A stretch of DNA of 64,000 nt from the NCBI GenBank assembly GCA_017510405.1, contig JAFWNG010000021.1:40244-104243 (forward strand), in the 5' to 3' direction. Every line of letters begins with the position of its first letter. Position 1 is the stretch's first letter. The notes under the pieces are model-generated. The model saw nothing but the letters and a program-made list of their open reading frames with translations. It was not told the origin of the DNA and searched no databases. A program made the position numbers and the translations under genes. Positions 15,687-24,200 of this stretch are shown in pieces. The DNA is from Solobacterium sp. (GTDB lineage: Bacteria > Bacillota_I > Bacilli_A > Erysipelotrichales > Erysipelotrichaceae).

Positions 15687-17787
15687 AGCAGAAGAACAGT
15701 TTCTCAGAGTATTCCGATGTGCTTTGAATGATCTGCCGCCTGATTCTGTAAAAGACATATCCGACAATGAGTGGCCGGCAGTTCTGCGGTTGGCAGATAT
15801 TCACCGTGTATTCCCGATGATCTTCGAATATTGCTGTGCGCTGCAGGAAAGCAGTCATTCGGAAAACAAGGTCTTTCAGAAAAGAAAGCTGAAAGCGGTC
15901 AAACTGACCTGTGATCAGGCACAGATGACGGCAGAGTTTCTTGCTTTGTACCGATTCCTGCTGCGCAAGGGACTTGCGCCTGTCGTGATGAAAGGGATAA
16001 TCTGCAGGAATCTCTATCCGGAACCTGAGAGAAGATCCTCTTCCGATGAAGACCTTCTGATCCGACCGGAACAGTTTCATCAGTATCAGGAGGCTTTTCG
16101 GGAATATGGTCTCAAACCGGCACTGGAGAACACCGATGAAGAGAAAGCCCATGAAGTAGCGTACTGCAACAGTAAAGTCTACATAGAACTGCATAAGAGT
16201 CCCTTCCCACCGGGATCAGAGGTATTCGGTGACCTGAATCACTATTTTAAAGACGCAGACGCACATAAAATCACTGAGATGATATACTCGGTACCTGTAC
16301 GCACAATGGAATATACCGAGCATCTGTTCTATCAGATCTGCCATGCATATAAACATTTTCTGAACTGCGGGATCGGTATACGGATCGCCAGTGATATCAC
16401 CTTGTATTCGATCACCTATTACGACAGGATCGACTGGGAACGTATTCTGGAACAGTGCCGTGAAGTCAAAGCGTATGAGTTTATCCGGGCATTGTATAAG
16501 ATCGGAAACGTATATCTGTTTCCGGAGACCTTCCCGCAGGAGCTATCCTTAACATTAAATCTGAATGATGTGGAAGAAGAGTCGATTCTGGAAGATATAT
16601 TACAGGGAGGCCTGTACGGCACTTCCAGTGAAGACAGGCTGCACAGCAGTAATATCACACTGAACGCAGCGGCGACAGATAAGCGCGGGAAAGAAAAAAA
16701 CGCGGTAATTTCTGCACTGTTTCCTGCGTTCAGCAGTATGAAACACCGTTATCCTTATCTGGAGAAGTATCCGATTCTTCTGCCGTTCACCTGGATCCAC
16801 AGGCTGTTTTCTTACCTGAAGAACAACCGCTCAGGAAGCGGAAGTGCATCAGAAGCAATGCGAATCGGAAATGAACGCGTACTTTTGATGAAGAAGTATC
16901 AGATGATTGAAGAAAAAGAAAAAGCCGGATTCTTCAAACGCCTGTATCAGAAATCCCATCGATCCGCTTTTGCGCCGGTTTTCAGCGTATTATTCATGAT
17001 CATAAGCAATATAGAGTACTATTTGCTTAATATTTACTGGTCATTTAAAGGGTACGGGATGCCTTCTGAGAAAGAACAGAAACTGGTCGCAGATAACGTG
17101 ACATTCGTGTTCAAATCCTTTGAACGGCAGAAGATGGCTCTTGGATTATGCAAATGCATATCCCGCTTTTATCCGGGAGTACAGATCCTCGCTGCAGATG
17201 ACAGCAGTGTCCCGTTTGAATGCATGTTGGACAATGTACAGGTGATCCATCTGCCATTCCGCAGCGGATTGAGCGCAGGCCTCAAAGCGGCACTTGAAGA
17301 AGTTAAAACGCCGTATCTGGTCCGTATGGATGACGACGAACTTTTAACGAAACGGTCCAATATCCACAAAGAACTCGCTTATCTGATGAACCATCCAGAG
17401 ATCGATCTGATCGGACTGGGATTCACGACAGCGATCCGATGCAGGAACGCAAGGAAAAGCTTTGATGAGTATTACAAACAGACGATGCCTGCGCAAAGAA
17501 ATGTGATCCCGCACGGAACAGTACTGGATGACACGCATATCGTATTTGAAAAGACTGCCAATATATACGTGGCAAGAACAGAAAAGATACGGGAAGTCGG
17601 ATTTGATGAGAATATCAAAGTAATCGATCATCACGATTTCTTCACCCGAGCACAGGGAATCATCACTTCTGCCGGAGCACTGGATACGGTGGTGTTTCAC
17701 AGACACAATCCCTATGACCGTCACTACAACAAATACCGTTCAGATTATCTGGACGATCTGATCTATCTGAGAAACAGGAAGAAATAG
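15679..17787 (+). CDS. Nucleotidyltransferase (PF14907-type) fused to glycosyltransferase
   Basis: This 702-residue protein has two parts. Residues about 1-420 match the uncharacterised nucleotidyltransferase family seen in lasso-peptide clusters: VMKGIICRNLYPEPE, then the metal-binding SSDEDLLI (Asp124-x-Asp126), HAYKHFLN and a conserved SNITLNA segment. Residues about 460-702 look like a GT-A glycosyltransferase: VTFVFKSFERQKM, AADDSS (nucleotide-sugar binding), LPFRSGLSAGLK, then VRMDDDE as the DxD motif. The cassette B homologue ends exactly where the second domain begins. I infer transfer of a nucleotide or sugar phosphate to the peptide. A hydrophobic stretch (PVFSVLFMIISNIEYYLL) near residue 440 links the domains and may touch the membrane. 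Confidence 0.8.
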   Translation: MNKAEEQFLRVFRCALNDLPPDSVKDISDNEWPAVLRLADIHRVFPMIFEYCCALQESSHSENKVFQKRKLKAVKLTCDQAQMTAEFLALYRFLLRKGLAPVVMKGIICRNLYPEPERRSSSDEDLLIRPEQFHQYQEAFREYGLKPALENTDEEKAHEVAYCNSKVYIELHKSPFPPGSEVFGDLNHYFKDADAHKITEMIYSVPVRTMEYTEHLFYQICHAYKHFLNCGIGIRIASDITLYSITYYDRIDWERILEQCREVKAYEFIRALYKIGNVYLFPETFPQELSLTLNLNDVEEESILEDILQGGLYGTSSEDRLHSSNITLNAAATDKRGKEKNAVISALFPAFSSMKHRYPYLEKYPILLPFTWIHRLFSYLKNNRSGSGSASEAMRIGNERVLLMKKYQMIEEKEKAGFFKRLYQKSHRSAFAPVFSVLFMIISNIEYYLLNIYWSFKGYGMPSEKEQKLVADNVTFVFKSFERQKMALGLCKCISRFYPGVQILAADDSSVPFECMLDNVQVIHLPFRSGLSAGLKAALEEVKTPYLVRMDDDELLTKRSNIHKELAYLMNHPEIDLIGLGFTTAIRCRNARKSFDEYYKQTMPAQRNVIPHGTVLDDTHIVFEKTANIYVARTEKIREVGFDENIKVIDHHDFFTRAQGIITSAGALDTVVFHRHNPYDRHYNKYRSDYLDDLIYLRNRKK

Positions 17788-17797
17788 GAGGTTTCTG

Positions 17798-18007
17798 ATG
17801 AAGAGAAGAAGACTTAAGAAATCAGCGCTTATCACGATCATAGCAGCGGTCGTTTTACTGGCTGTGATCATTTTTGCATGGCCGAAGAAGAACAATAACG
17901 ACGGAGCCGCTTCCGGGGAATACACCGGTGAGACGACAGGTGTCATCGAGGACGGCGGTGATCTTGAGATCCTTGTCCCGGAAGATGAGGAAACATTTGG
18001 AGAATAG
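17798..18007 (+). CDS. Small single-pass membrane protein, cassette A
   Basis: A 69-residue protein with AGGAGG ahead of ATG 17798. A basic MKRRRLKK start precedes one membrane helix (ALITIIAAVVLLAVIIFAW), then a Gly/Ser-rich, acidic tail outside the membrane (positive-inside rule) ending in GVIEDGGDLEILVPEDEE. The cassette B homologue (19690-19887) shares the MK.RRLKK start, one helix, AASG and GVIE..EI.VPED.E. The conserved acidic tail suggests a shared partner, perhaps the modified peptide or the vWA protein. The family is not known to me. Confidence 0.75.
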   Translation: MKRRRLKKSALITIIAAVVLLAVIIFAWPKKNNNDGAASGEYTGETTGVIEDGGDLEILVPEDEETFGE

Positions 18008-18061
18008 TATTTGAGTATATTCTGAAAAACACATCTTAGAAACAGGCTGTCTTAAAGGAAA

Positions 18062-18107
18062 AAAAGTACCCGGATTTGCAGCGTAACAGCTCCAGGTGCT
18101 TTTTTTG
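18062..18107 (+). terminator. Terminator at the end of cassette A
   Basis: A stem of about 12 pairs, AAAAGTACCCGGA with TCCAGGTGCTTTT (one mismatch and a G-T pair), is followed by a run of six T residues. It lies 55 bases after the small membrane protein gene. Confidence 0.75.
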
Positions 18108-18120
18108 CTAATTTCGGATA

Positions 18121-18172
18121 AACGGAACGGCAGTTCCGCTTGAACGGTACACCGTTCCGCCTCAGCGGAACA
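18121..18172. repeat. Cluster of CGGAAC/GTTCCG inverted repeats
   Basis: Within about 50 bases are two hairpin-forming units, CGGAAC-GGCA-GTTCCG and GAACGGT-AC-ACCGTTC, plus another CGGAAC. Two more GTTCCG copies lie around 18353 and 18373. They sit between the convergent cassettes, where REP-like or recombination-scar sequences often collect. No gene explains them. Confidence 0.5.
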
Positions 18173-18178
18173 CACTAA

Positions 18179-18307
18179 ATCGTTACAAGCAAAGACTATG
18201 CCGAGAAAATTCTTGCCAATGAGTATCCCTCAAATAAACTGAAAGCTGTTGCGCCTAAAGGCTTGAAAAAGCCTTTATATTCGTCTTTATGGGAGCTTGA
18301 GGGATAG
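18179..18307 (+). pseudogene. Possible protein-coding remnant, no start codon
   Basis: A 42-codon open stretch with protein-like composition (SKDYAEKILANEYPSNKLKA then VAPKGLKKPLYSSLWELEG) sits between the cassettes. It follows a stop at 18176 and has no ATG, GTG or TTG start with a ribosome binding site. It looks like the C-terminal end of a lost gene rather than a live one. I do not recognise the family. A hairpin AAAGGCTT/AAGCCTTT lies inside it. Confidence 0.3.
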
Positions 18308-18468
18308 AGGCTCGTTGGCAAGAAGGAATTGGAATAGCTTTGCTGTTAATTGTTCCGTTAATCCGGAATTGTGTTCCGATCTTCCGGAAACTCTGTACCG
18401 TTCTTATCGGAATCAACGTACCGTTGAAGCGGATTTTGCATTTTTTAATAGATGTGACAATAATGTCG

Positions 18469-19680
18469 TTATTCCTGAATAATGCCGTATTCCTTCAGCA
18501 TCCTGATCCTTTCTCTGCCGATTTCCAGAGTCTTTGCCGCATCTACATTACTGCTGCTCTGGAAAGCATAGCGATAAATACGCTGTACCCAGGCAGCCGG
18601 CAATAGATAAGGATTCTTCTTCAGATAAGGATATGACTTTTTCATGTACCCTAATGAAGGGAACACTGACTTCATAATGCCGTTTGTTTTCCGGCCTTCT
18701 TTATCGGCAGAAATGGCTTTCAGAGTCATTGTTGAACTGTGGAGCCGGTTCTCATCATTTGCTCCGTAAACACCGCCGGAAAGAATGTCCAGCAATAACG
18801 GTTCCTCATTTACGGATTTCGCCGTAAAGGATATGTTAACAGACTGCATACCAAGGTATTTCTCACAAATCAGCAGAATCGCCTGCACAAACTGATCCAG
18901 ATGATACTGTTTACAGACTTCCGTTACTCTATCCCAGTCTATCTGCTCTCTGTAACTATCAATAAACAGAGCAATATCACATATCTGCCGTATGCCGATA
19001 CCGCTGTAAATCACATGCTTATACGCGTGTGCCAGCATGTAGAGGAAATGATCCGTATATCCCAGAGTACGGAAAGCTGTTCCATAGACTAAGATAGTGG
19101 CAGGCTCTTCTGGTCTGTCAAAGATCTCGTTCAGATATCCGTAGGACTGATCGTAAGGAGGAAATAAATGCTTATGTACCTCTATATATAGATGGGAGTC
19201 AGAATTCTGATATGAGATTTCATATTCTTTTTCCAGTGAAATATCCGGATCTGTCAAATGAAAACCATGGTCAATCAAAAAGGAATGACAGGCATAGATT
19301 TCATGCGGCCTGATCAATAAGTCTTCATCCGCAGAAGACCGTAATTCCGGTTCCGGATAGAGGTTTCTGCAGATTATTCCCTTTAAAACCAGAGGGGAAA
19401 GACCATGTTCAAGCATTTTCTCATACAGCAGGAGAAAAGAAGCGGATTTCTCCGCTTGCTGAATTGTACGCTTCACCGCTCTGTTTTTGAATTTCTCCGC
19501 CAATTCCGGATATGTTTGATACACACCATTCAATACAAGCGGAAGAATCATGTGACCTGAAGACATATATATGATTTTGTTTATATATTCTTTCAGGAAC
19601 TCTTCGGATTCTCTGATCGGTCTGTTATGTATGATCTGACACAGCAGACTCAAAAGAAGTTTCTGATCAACGGCAAGCAT
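18469..19680 (-). CDS. Nucleotidyltransferase (PF14907-type), cassette B
   Basis: A 403-residue homologue of the N-terminal part of the cassette A fusion: VLKGIICRNLYPEPE, SSADEDLLI (metal-binding Asp-x-Asp near residue 117), HAYKHVIY, RQICDIALF and RLHSSTMTLKA. It stops after the MLKEYGIIQE segment, where the A protein continues into the glycosyltransferase, so this copy lacks that domain. It likely transfers a nucleotide or sugar nucleotide-derived group to the kinase-modified peptide. The small membrane protein gene lies nine bases upstream. The sequence before and around it is more AT-rich than the left flank. Confidence 0.8.
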   Translation of the reverse strand: MLAVDQKLLLSLLCQIIHNRPIRESEEFLKEYINKIIYMSSGHMILPLVLNGVYQTYPELAEKFKNRAVKRTIQQAEKSASFLLLYEKMLEHGLSPLVLKGIICRNLYPEPELRSSADEDLLIRPHEIYACHSFLIDHGFHLTDPDISLEKEYEISYQNSDSHLYIEVHKHLFPPYDQSYGYLNEIFDRPEEPATILVYGTAFRTLGYTDHFLYMLAHAYKHVIYSGIGIRQICDIALFIDSYREQIDWDRVTEVCKQYHLDQFVQAILLICEKYLGMQSVNISFTAKSVNEEPLLLDILSGGVYGANDENRLHSSTMTLKAISADKEGRKTNGIMKSVFPSLGYMKKSYPYLKKNPYLLPAAWVQRIYRYAFQSSSNVDAAKTLEIGRERIRMLKEYGIIQE

Positions 19681-19689
19681 TTGATCTGC

Positions 19690-19887
19690 TTAGAATCCTT
19701 CCGATTCCATATCTTCCGGTACAATAATTTCTATAACTCCCTGGTTCTCAATAGCAGATCCGCTGCTTCCCGAAGCGGCTTTTTCCTCTTTATTGTTGAA
19801 TAGTAATTTGCTTCCGGCAAATACGCAAAGCAGAATTACCGCAATCAGGACGATCCAGACCTGTTTTTTTAGTCTTCTGTGTTTCAT
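19690..19887 (-). CDS. Small single-pass membrane protein, cassette B
   Basis: The 65-residue protein starts at ATG 19887, overlapping the PqqD stop as TAATGA-type coupling. It has a basic MKHRRLKK start, one helix (VWIVLIAVILLCVFAGSKLL) and a tail ending in NQGVIEIIVPEDMESEGF, matching the cassette A protein in plan and tail motif. Gene order differs: here it precedes the nucleotidyltransferase, in A it follows it. The role is unknown; membrane anchoring or display of the product is a guess. Confidence 0.75.
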   Translation of the reverse strand: MKHRRLKKQVWIVLIAVILLCVFAGSKLLFNNKEEKAASGSSGSAIENQGVIEIIVPEDMESEGF

Positions 19888-20174
19888 TATTCAGTATCCT
19901 CCTCATACAGCAAATATCCATTCACATGAAGTATTTCCAAGTAATCACTAATGGTTTTCTCAATATTGATATCAGCGGGAATGTCAAAACTCTGTTTCAG
20001 CTCCTCCGCAATTTCAGGAATCGACTGATTATCTGTCAGGCATTCCCATATAAGAGCTCCGGTATCATTCAGTATCTTTGTATACGGGCAAAACTGTCGT
20101 GCTTCATATGCAGCTACAAGAATGTATTCGCCGCATATTTTTGTCAGGACGATGCCGGGTCTGACTTTTATCAT
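19887..20174 (-). CDS. PqqD-like RRE protein, cassette B
   Basis: A 95-residue PqqD-like protein: RPGIVLTKICGEYILVAAYEA, ILNDTGALIWECL, then IPEIAEELKQSF and IEKTISDYLEILHVNGYLL. It corresponds to RRE protein 1 of cassette A by both sequence pattern (NDTGA-x-IW versus NETGA-x-IW) and position next to the kinase. It starts in an ATGA-type overlap with the kinase stop. It is expected to bind the W-N-N-P-I-I leader of the 20983-21231 peptide. Confidence 0.85.
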   Translation of the reverse strand: MIKVRPGIVLTKICGEYILVAAYEARQFCPYTKILNDTGALIWECLTDNQSIPEIAEELKQSFDIPADINIEKTISDYLEILHVNGYLLYEEDTE

Positions 20175-20923
20175 TCGTTAACCTCCAGAGCCAAATAATC
20201 CTCGATTGTCTGACGCAGAACCATTGTGGATTCCACAGTGCCGGTGTTTGAAAATACCCAGATTGGCACCTCAGCAACGATCCGCTGAATCATATCGGAA
20301 AGAATCCTGATCTCCTCTTTAGATTCCGGAATAGCCATAAACTGGCTAAACAGAGTAAGAATACTTTCTTTTTTATCCGCAAACCGTATAGAATTGCTTT
20401 TATCCTGATTCAGGATAATTATTCCGCCAAGTTCTGCAGACACAGCATTACCCATTTTTTCTTTTCCGTTCCATGGAGAGGGGCAAACCTGTATACTTCT
20501 GCCGTGATCCATAGCCAGCACCGGCATATCCCCGGAGATTACAATGATCTCATTCGGATGAAGTTGTACCCAGTTCATGTACTGGGTTGTTTTTCCTGTG
20601 CCGCTGGGAGCGGTCAGCAGCCATGCTTTTCCTCGAAAAATAAACGAAACAGCGTGAAAGATACTGCATTGGTAGCGGAGCAGATGTCCAGCCGTATATG
20701 GAATCAGTTCTTTATACTCGATATATCCTTTTTTCGTACCTTCTGGATATAGAGCGGCGCGTCCCGCAATTATTTCTTCCGGCAGCAGAATCTCCTCACT
20801 GGTTTCTTCACATTGCTGCGCAAAACTCCCAAAATAACGATATGTGTACGGAATACGGAACCTGTACACAACAGGATAGCCTGCATATATTGCCTTATAT
20901 GTATTCGCTAATTCTCTTGTCAT
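20171..20923 (-). CDS. HprK-type peptide kinase, cassette B
   Basis: The 250-residue protein has an N-terminal beta domain (RFRIPYTYRYFGSF), a histidine in IFHAVSFIF, Walker A APSGTGKTT near residue 105, ISGDMPVL with the aspartate in place of HprK's catalytic region, and SPWNGKEKMGN. It is of lasso-kinase type rather than a true HPr kinase, being short and lacking the N-terminal regulatory domain. It begins 8 bases beyond the hairpin that follows the peptide gene. The target is probably a Ser, Thr or other hydroxyl of the cassette B peptide. Confidence 0.82.
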   Translation of the reverse strand: MTRELANTYKAIYAGYPVVYRFRIPYTYRYFGSFAQQCEETSEEILLPEEIIAGRAALYPEGTKKGYIEYKELIPYTAGHLLRYQCSIFHAVSFIFRGKAWLLTAPSGTGKTTQYMNWVQLHPNEIIVISGDMPVLAMDHGRSIQVCPSPWNGKEKMGNAVSAELGGIIILNQDKSNSIRFADKKESILTLFSQFMAIPESKEEIRILSDMIQRIVAEVPIWVFSNTGTVESTMVLRQTIEDYLALEVNE

Positions 20924-20930
20924 CTTCTGT

Positions 20931-20966
20931 AAAAAAGTAATTGCGCAGACTAACTGCGCAATTACT
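20931..20966 (-). terminator. Terminator or attenuator between the peptide and the enzymes, cassette B
   Basis: On the minus strand a perfect 13-pair stem, AGTAATTGCGCAG with CTGCGCAATTACT (five-base loop), is followed by six T residues. It lies directly after the peptide gene and before the kinase gene, mirroring the hairpin at 14315-14350. Confidence 0.85.
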
Positions 20967-20982
20967 CCACGACATTTAGTAA

Positions 20983-21231
20983 TCAGGGCTGTGGTTTTTC
21001 GTCGAATTCGATCAGATCATACCAACCTTCACCGCTCATGTATTCGACATAATCATTCCAATCAGCTTCAGTTGCAGCTGAATAATCAACTCCGTTATCC
21101 ATGCACCAGTCCATGAAGGAAGGCCACCACTGTTCCTCACCACCCTGACCGGATCCAGGTCCTTCAACATCGCCAGGTCCTAGTGAAATTCCATCGAAGA
21201 ATATAATGGGATTATTCCAATTCTTTTTCAT
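20983..21231 (-). CDS. Putative modified-peptide precursor, cassette B
   Basis: An 82-residue acidic peptide. AGGAGG sits four bases before ATG 21231 and overlaps the stop of the giant vWA gene, so both are made from one transcript. The N-terminus MKKNWNNPIIFFDG fits the W/Y-x-x-P-x-I/L leader pattern, and a GPG-rich segment follows (residues 18-31). The peptide has one cysteine (43), a WNDYVEYM motif shared with cassette A's WDEYYAYL, and ends in KPQP. The rest diverges strongly, as expected for a fast-evolving precursor core. No structure or cleavage site can be assigned. Confidence 0.72.
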   Translation of the reverse strand: MKKNWNNPIIFFDGISLGPGDVEGPGSGQGGEEQWWPSFMDWCMDNGVDYSAATEADWNDYVEYMSGEGWYDLIEFDEKPQP

Positions 21232-21239
21232 GATTCCTC

Positions 21240-24200
21240 CTAGTCTTCAATCTCAGTATCAGTGCTCTTCAGGCCGGTATATACTAATCCATTGCTGTAT
21301 GTCATCGTGCGTTCATGTGTACCATGGACTTCGATTCCATCCTTAGTCTGCCAGTACTGACGTACTACAGTTGTCTTTCCGAGATAACTGTTAACTTCTG
21401 CGTATCCCAGATAGCCATCAAGTACACCTTTGGATTTAAATACCTTGCCTGCTGTAAGAGTGACAGTAGAAGTTCCGTTCGATGCCTTAACATTCATAGC
21501 TTCACAGACGATAGCCGGCTTGTTGTCAGTCTGTACTGTGAACCATGCTTTCTGATAGTTCAGGTCATCGAGATCCAGAATAGACCACATGGAGCCGATC
21601 TTCTTGTTTGATTTGTAATATGTGAAATGGGTATACGGACGAAGATATCCGGTAGGTACTTCTTTCAGATAATAGGTTTCAAACGCAGCAGGTTCCATGG
21701 CGGTACCGATCGTGTCATATCCATCAGCGTATTTCCATGCGGCTTTATTGCTTTCCTGGATATACTCATAGGAATAAGCTTTACCATCTGTATCGAAATC
21801 TTTGCTGTCATCGCTGTAGTCAAGTGCTGCAGAATCATAACCTTCACTCTTTCCTGCGTAATCGCTGTAATAGCCGCCGTACAGGGTATCAGGATATGTT
21901 TCGGCATAGATATCAAATGTACGTTTTTCGTTATTTACAGTGATACGATCATCTGTCAGGAAGATTCTTTCAACTTCATTATTTGAAGAATGATATACAT
22001 AGAAGAATCCGAGATACTGGTTCGTATATTCGACAGTATAATCAGTATTTGTCTGATTGATCGTGCCGGTAACGACTTCACCGTCAACAGCTGCACCATT
22101 ATCGGTTTCATCATCCTCGGTTGTTACGATCGGATATCCATCAGCAGGTGTATTTTTAGCACTATAAAGTGTTTCAGTATTCTTTGCCGAATCAAATATG
22201 TATCCATCCGGGACATTGATTTCTTCAATGGAATATGTTGATGTTGTTTCAAGATTCAGGAAACGAATGTTCCATCCAGCAGCGATCTTTACTGTGAACT
22301 CTGTTCCGCTGGCCACTCTATAATAAGTATCGTTGCCAACTACAACTGGCTCAGCGGTAGTTTCAAGATCATCTCTATACGGTACAGCTCCACCATATGT
22401 ATTTGCAAAACTTCTGCAGGAGAACATGATATCATTTCCTGTTACAGGCTGTGTAATCGTGACTTTATACTCAAACATCGTATCAATTGGTGCTTCATTG
22501 CCGGTAACGACTTTGGTCAGGTTCAGCCAGCTGACACGTTCATTAATAGCAGCTAAAGTTGTACTCTCTTCATCCAGTTTGTAATACTTAGTCACTGTTT
22601 CCCCATCAACTGTTTCTGTGACGCTGAAACCACTTGGATCTTCCGTATCTGACTCAATGAACATCTTCATTGTTCCATCAACGATCATCGGATGATAAAC
22701 AGGTGAATTGATTTCCCAGTATTCTGTCTTATCATTCTGCTCATCTTTGCGTTCTTCAATAACGTAGTAATCATGACCAGTTTCCAGAATCTCTCCGTGA
22801 GCTATCATACCGACAGAAATATAGATATCTTCTACCTTCCAATCGTTATCAGAATTCACTTCAAGCGGGAGATAAGGTTCACCATTTTTAGTGAGAATGA
22901 GTTTCAGCCCATCAATGTCATCTTCTGTTCTGCTGTCCAGGAAGTTATGCCAGATTTTTTCGACCGAGATCGTTTCTGTCGGCAGCGGCATTGCTTCTTC
23001 GCTGTAGTTGATCGGATCGCGGTAATCTGTGCCGTTATATGAGTAAGAAGTAAAGAGATGTGTATTTGTCAGAAGTGTATAGCCAGATGTTTTATCCCCG
23101 GTAACACCAGCCTTTTCAGCCTCGGAGATTACAATGCCGGATTCCACAGCTTCTTCTTCAGACAACGCCGGATCAGGATTCGAAGCAAGATAATCTGCAT
23201 AACTGTAGAAACGAATGCCGTTATTCAAATCTGCAATCAGGTCATAAGCTGCCTGTGTCGGCCATACATCAAACTCAAGAGAATACGTTGTTCCGTTTGC
23301 AAGAACACCGGCTTCCGAAAGATCCCAGGTTACACCATTGCTTGTTGAGTAACCTGCACTTGGTGCGTCTTCCCATTCTGTTTCTTCGCCGCCTTCCGGT
23401 TTGATGTAATACTTAAATCCGCCTGCGGTACCGCTGACAGCAGCACTGACGTTTGCCAGTGTCGGAATACCGTCGTCGACTGTAACGTTGCTGGAGCCCA
23501 GGTCATTAACGATCGTCGATGCAATGTTTTCAAAGGCGTTATTGATTGCGGATGCGCTTGTACCATCAATGAATGTTCCATTGACTCTGCCCTGATTTCC
23601 GTTATAGTTCATCAGATCCTGCAGATGAACCATGTCAGCTGTGCTGCCGCAGAAAACGCCATACAGATTGTAACCGCTGAGGGCGGAAACATTAACTGCA
23701 TTCGGAATTGCAGCATTATAGGCAGCCTGAACAAACTGACCTGTGCCCTGCTGCTGATAATTCGGACGATTTGACGGACCGCCATCACTGTTCGTGCCTG
23801 TATACCAGGCGTTCGGATTACCGTCGGTTACGAATATGACATAAGTCTTATTCTTACTCATATCTGCATCCGCGTTTGCTTCTTTTGTACGAACGATTCC
23901 TCCGTACAGACCTGCCTGCCAGCAGGTTCCATTACCGCCGCTCCCGGAGATATAATCAAGATTTCTGGCGTATGTTTCCATAGCAGATCTGGATTGTGTC
24001 CAGCTTAAACCATTTTGATAATTCTGACTGTTTGCAAACTCGACAACAGTGAGATTGATGAGGTGCTCATCCTCTCCGGTACCCGGTTTCAGTGTTGCAA
24101 TCAAAGTCTGTAATGCCGTTCTGGCTGCAGCCATACGATTGCCGCCGTCAGGCATAGCCTGATTCATACTGGAAGTACGGTCCATAACGACAATAACGTT

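Noticed and set aside
18121..18172. CRISPR array
   Set aside because: The repeated units are short nested inverted repeats without regular spacers or uniform direct repeats.
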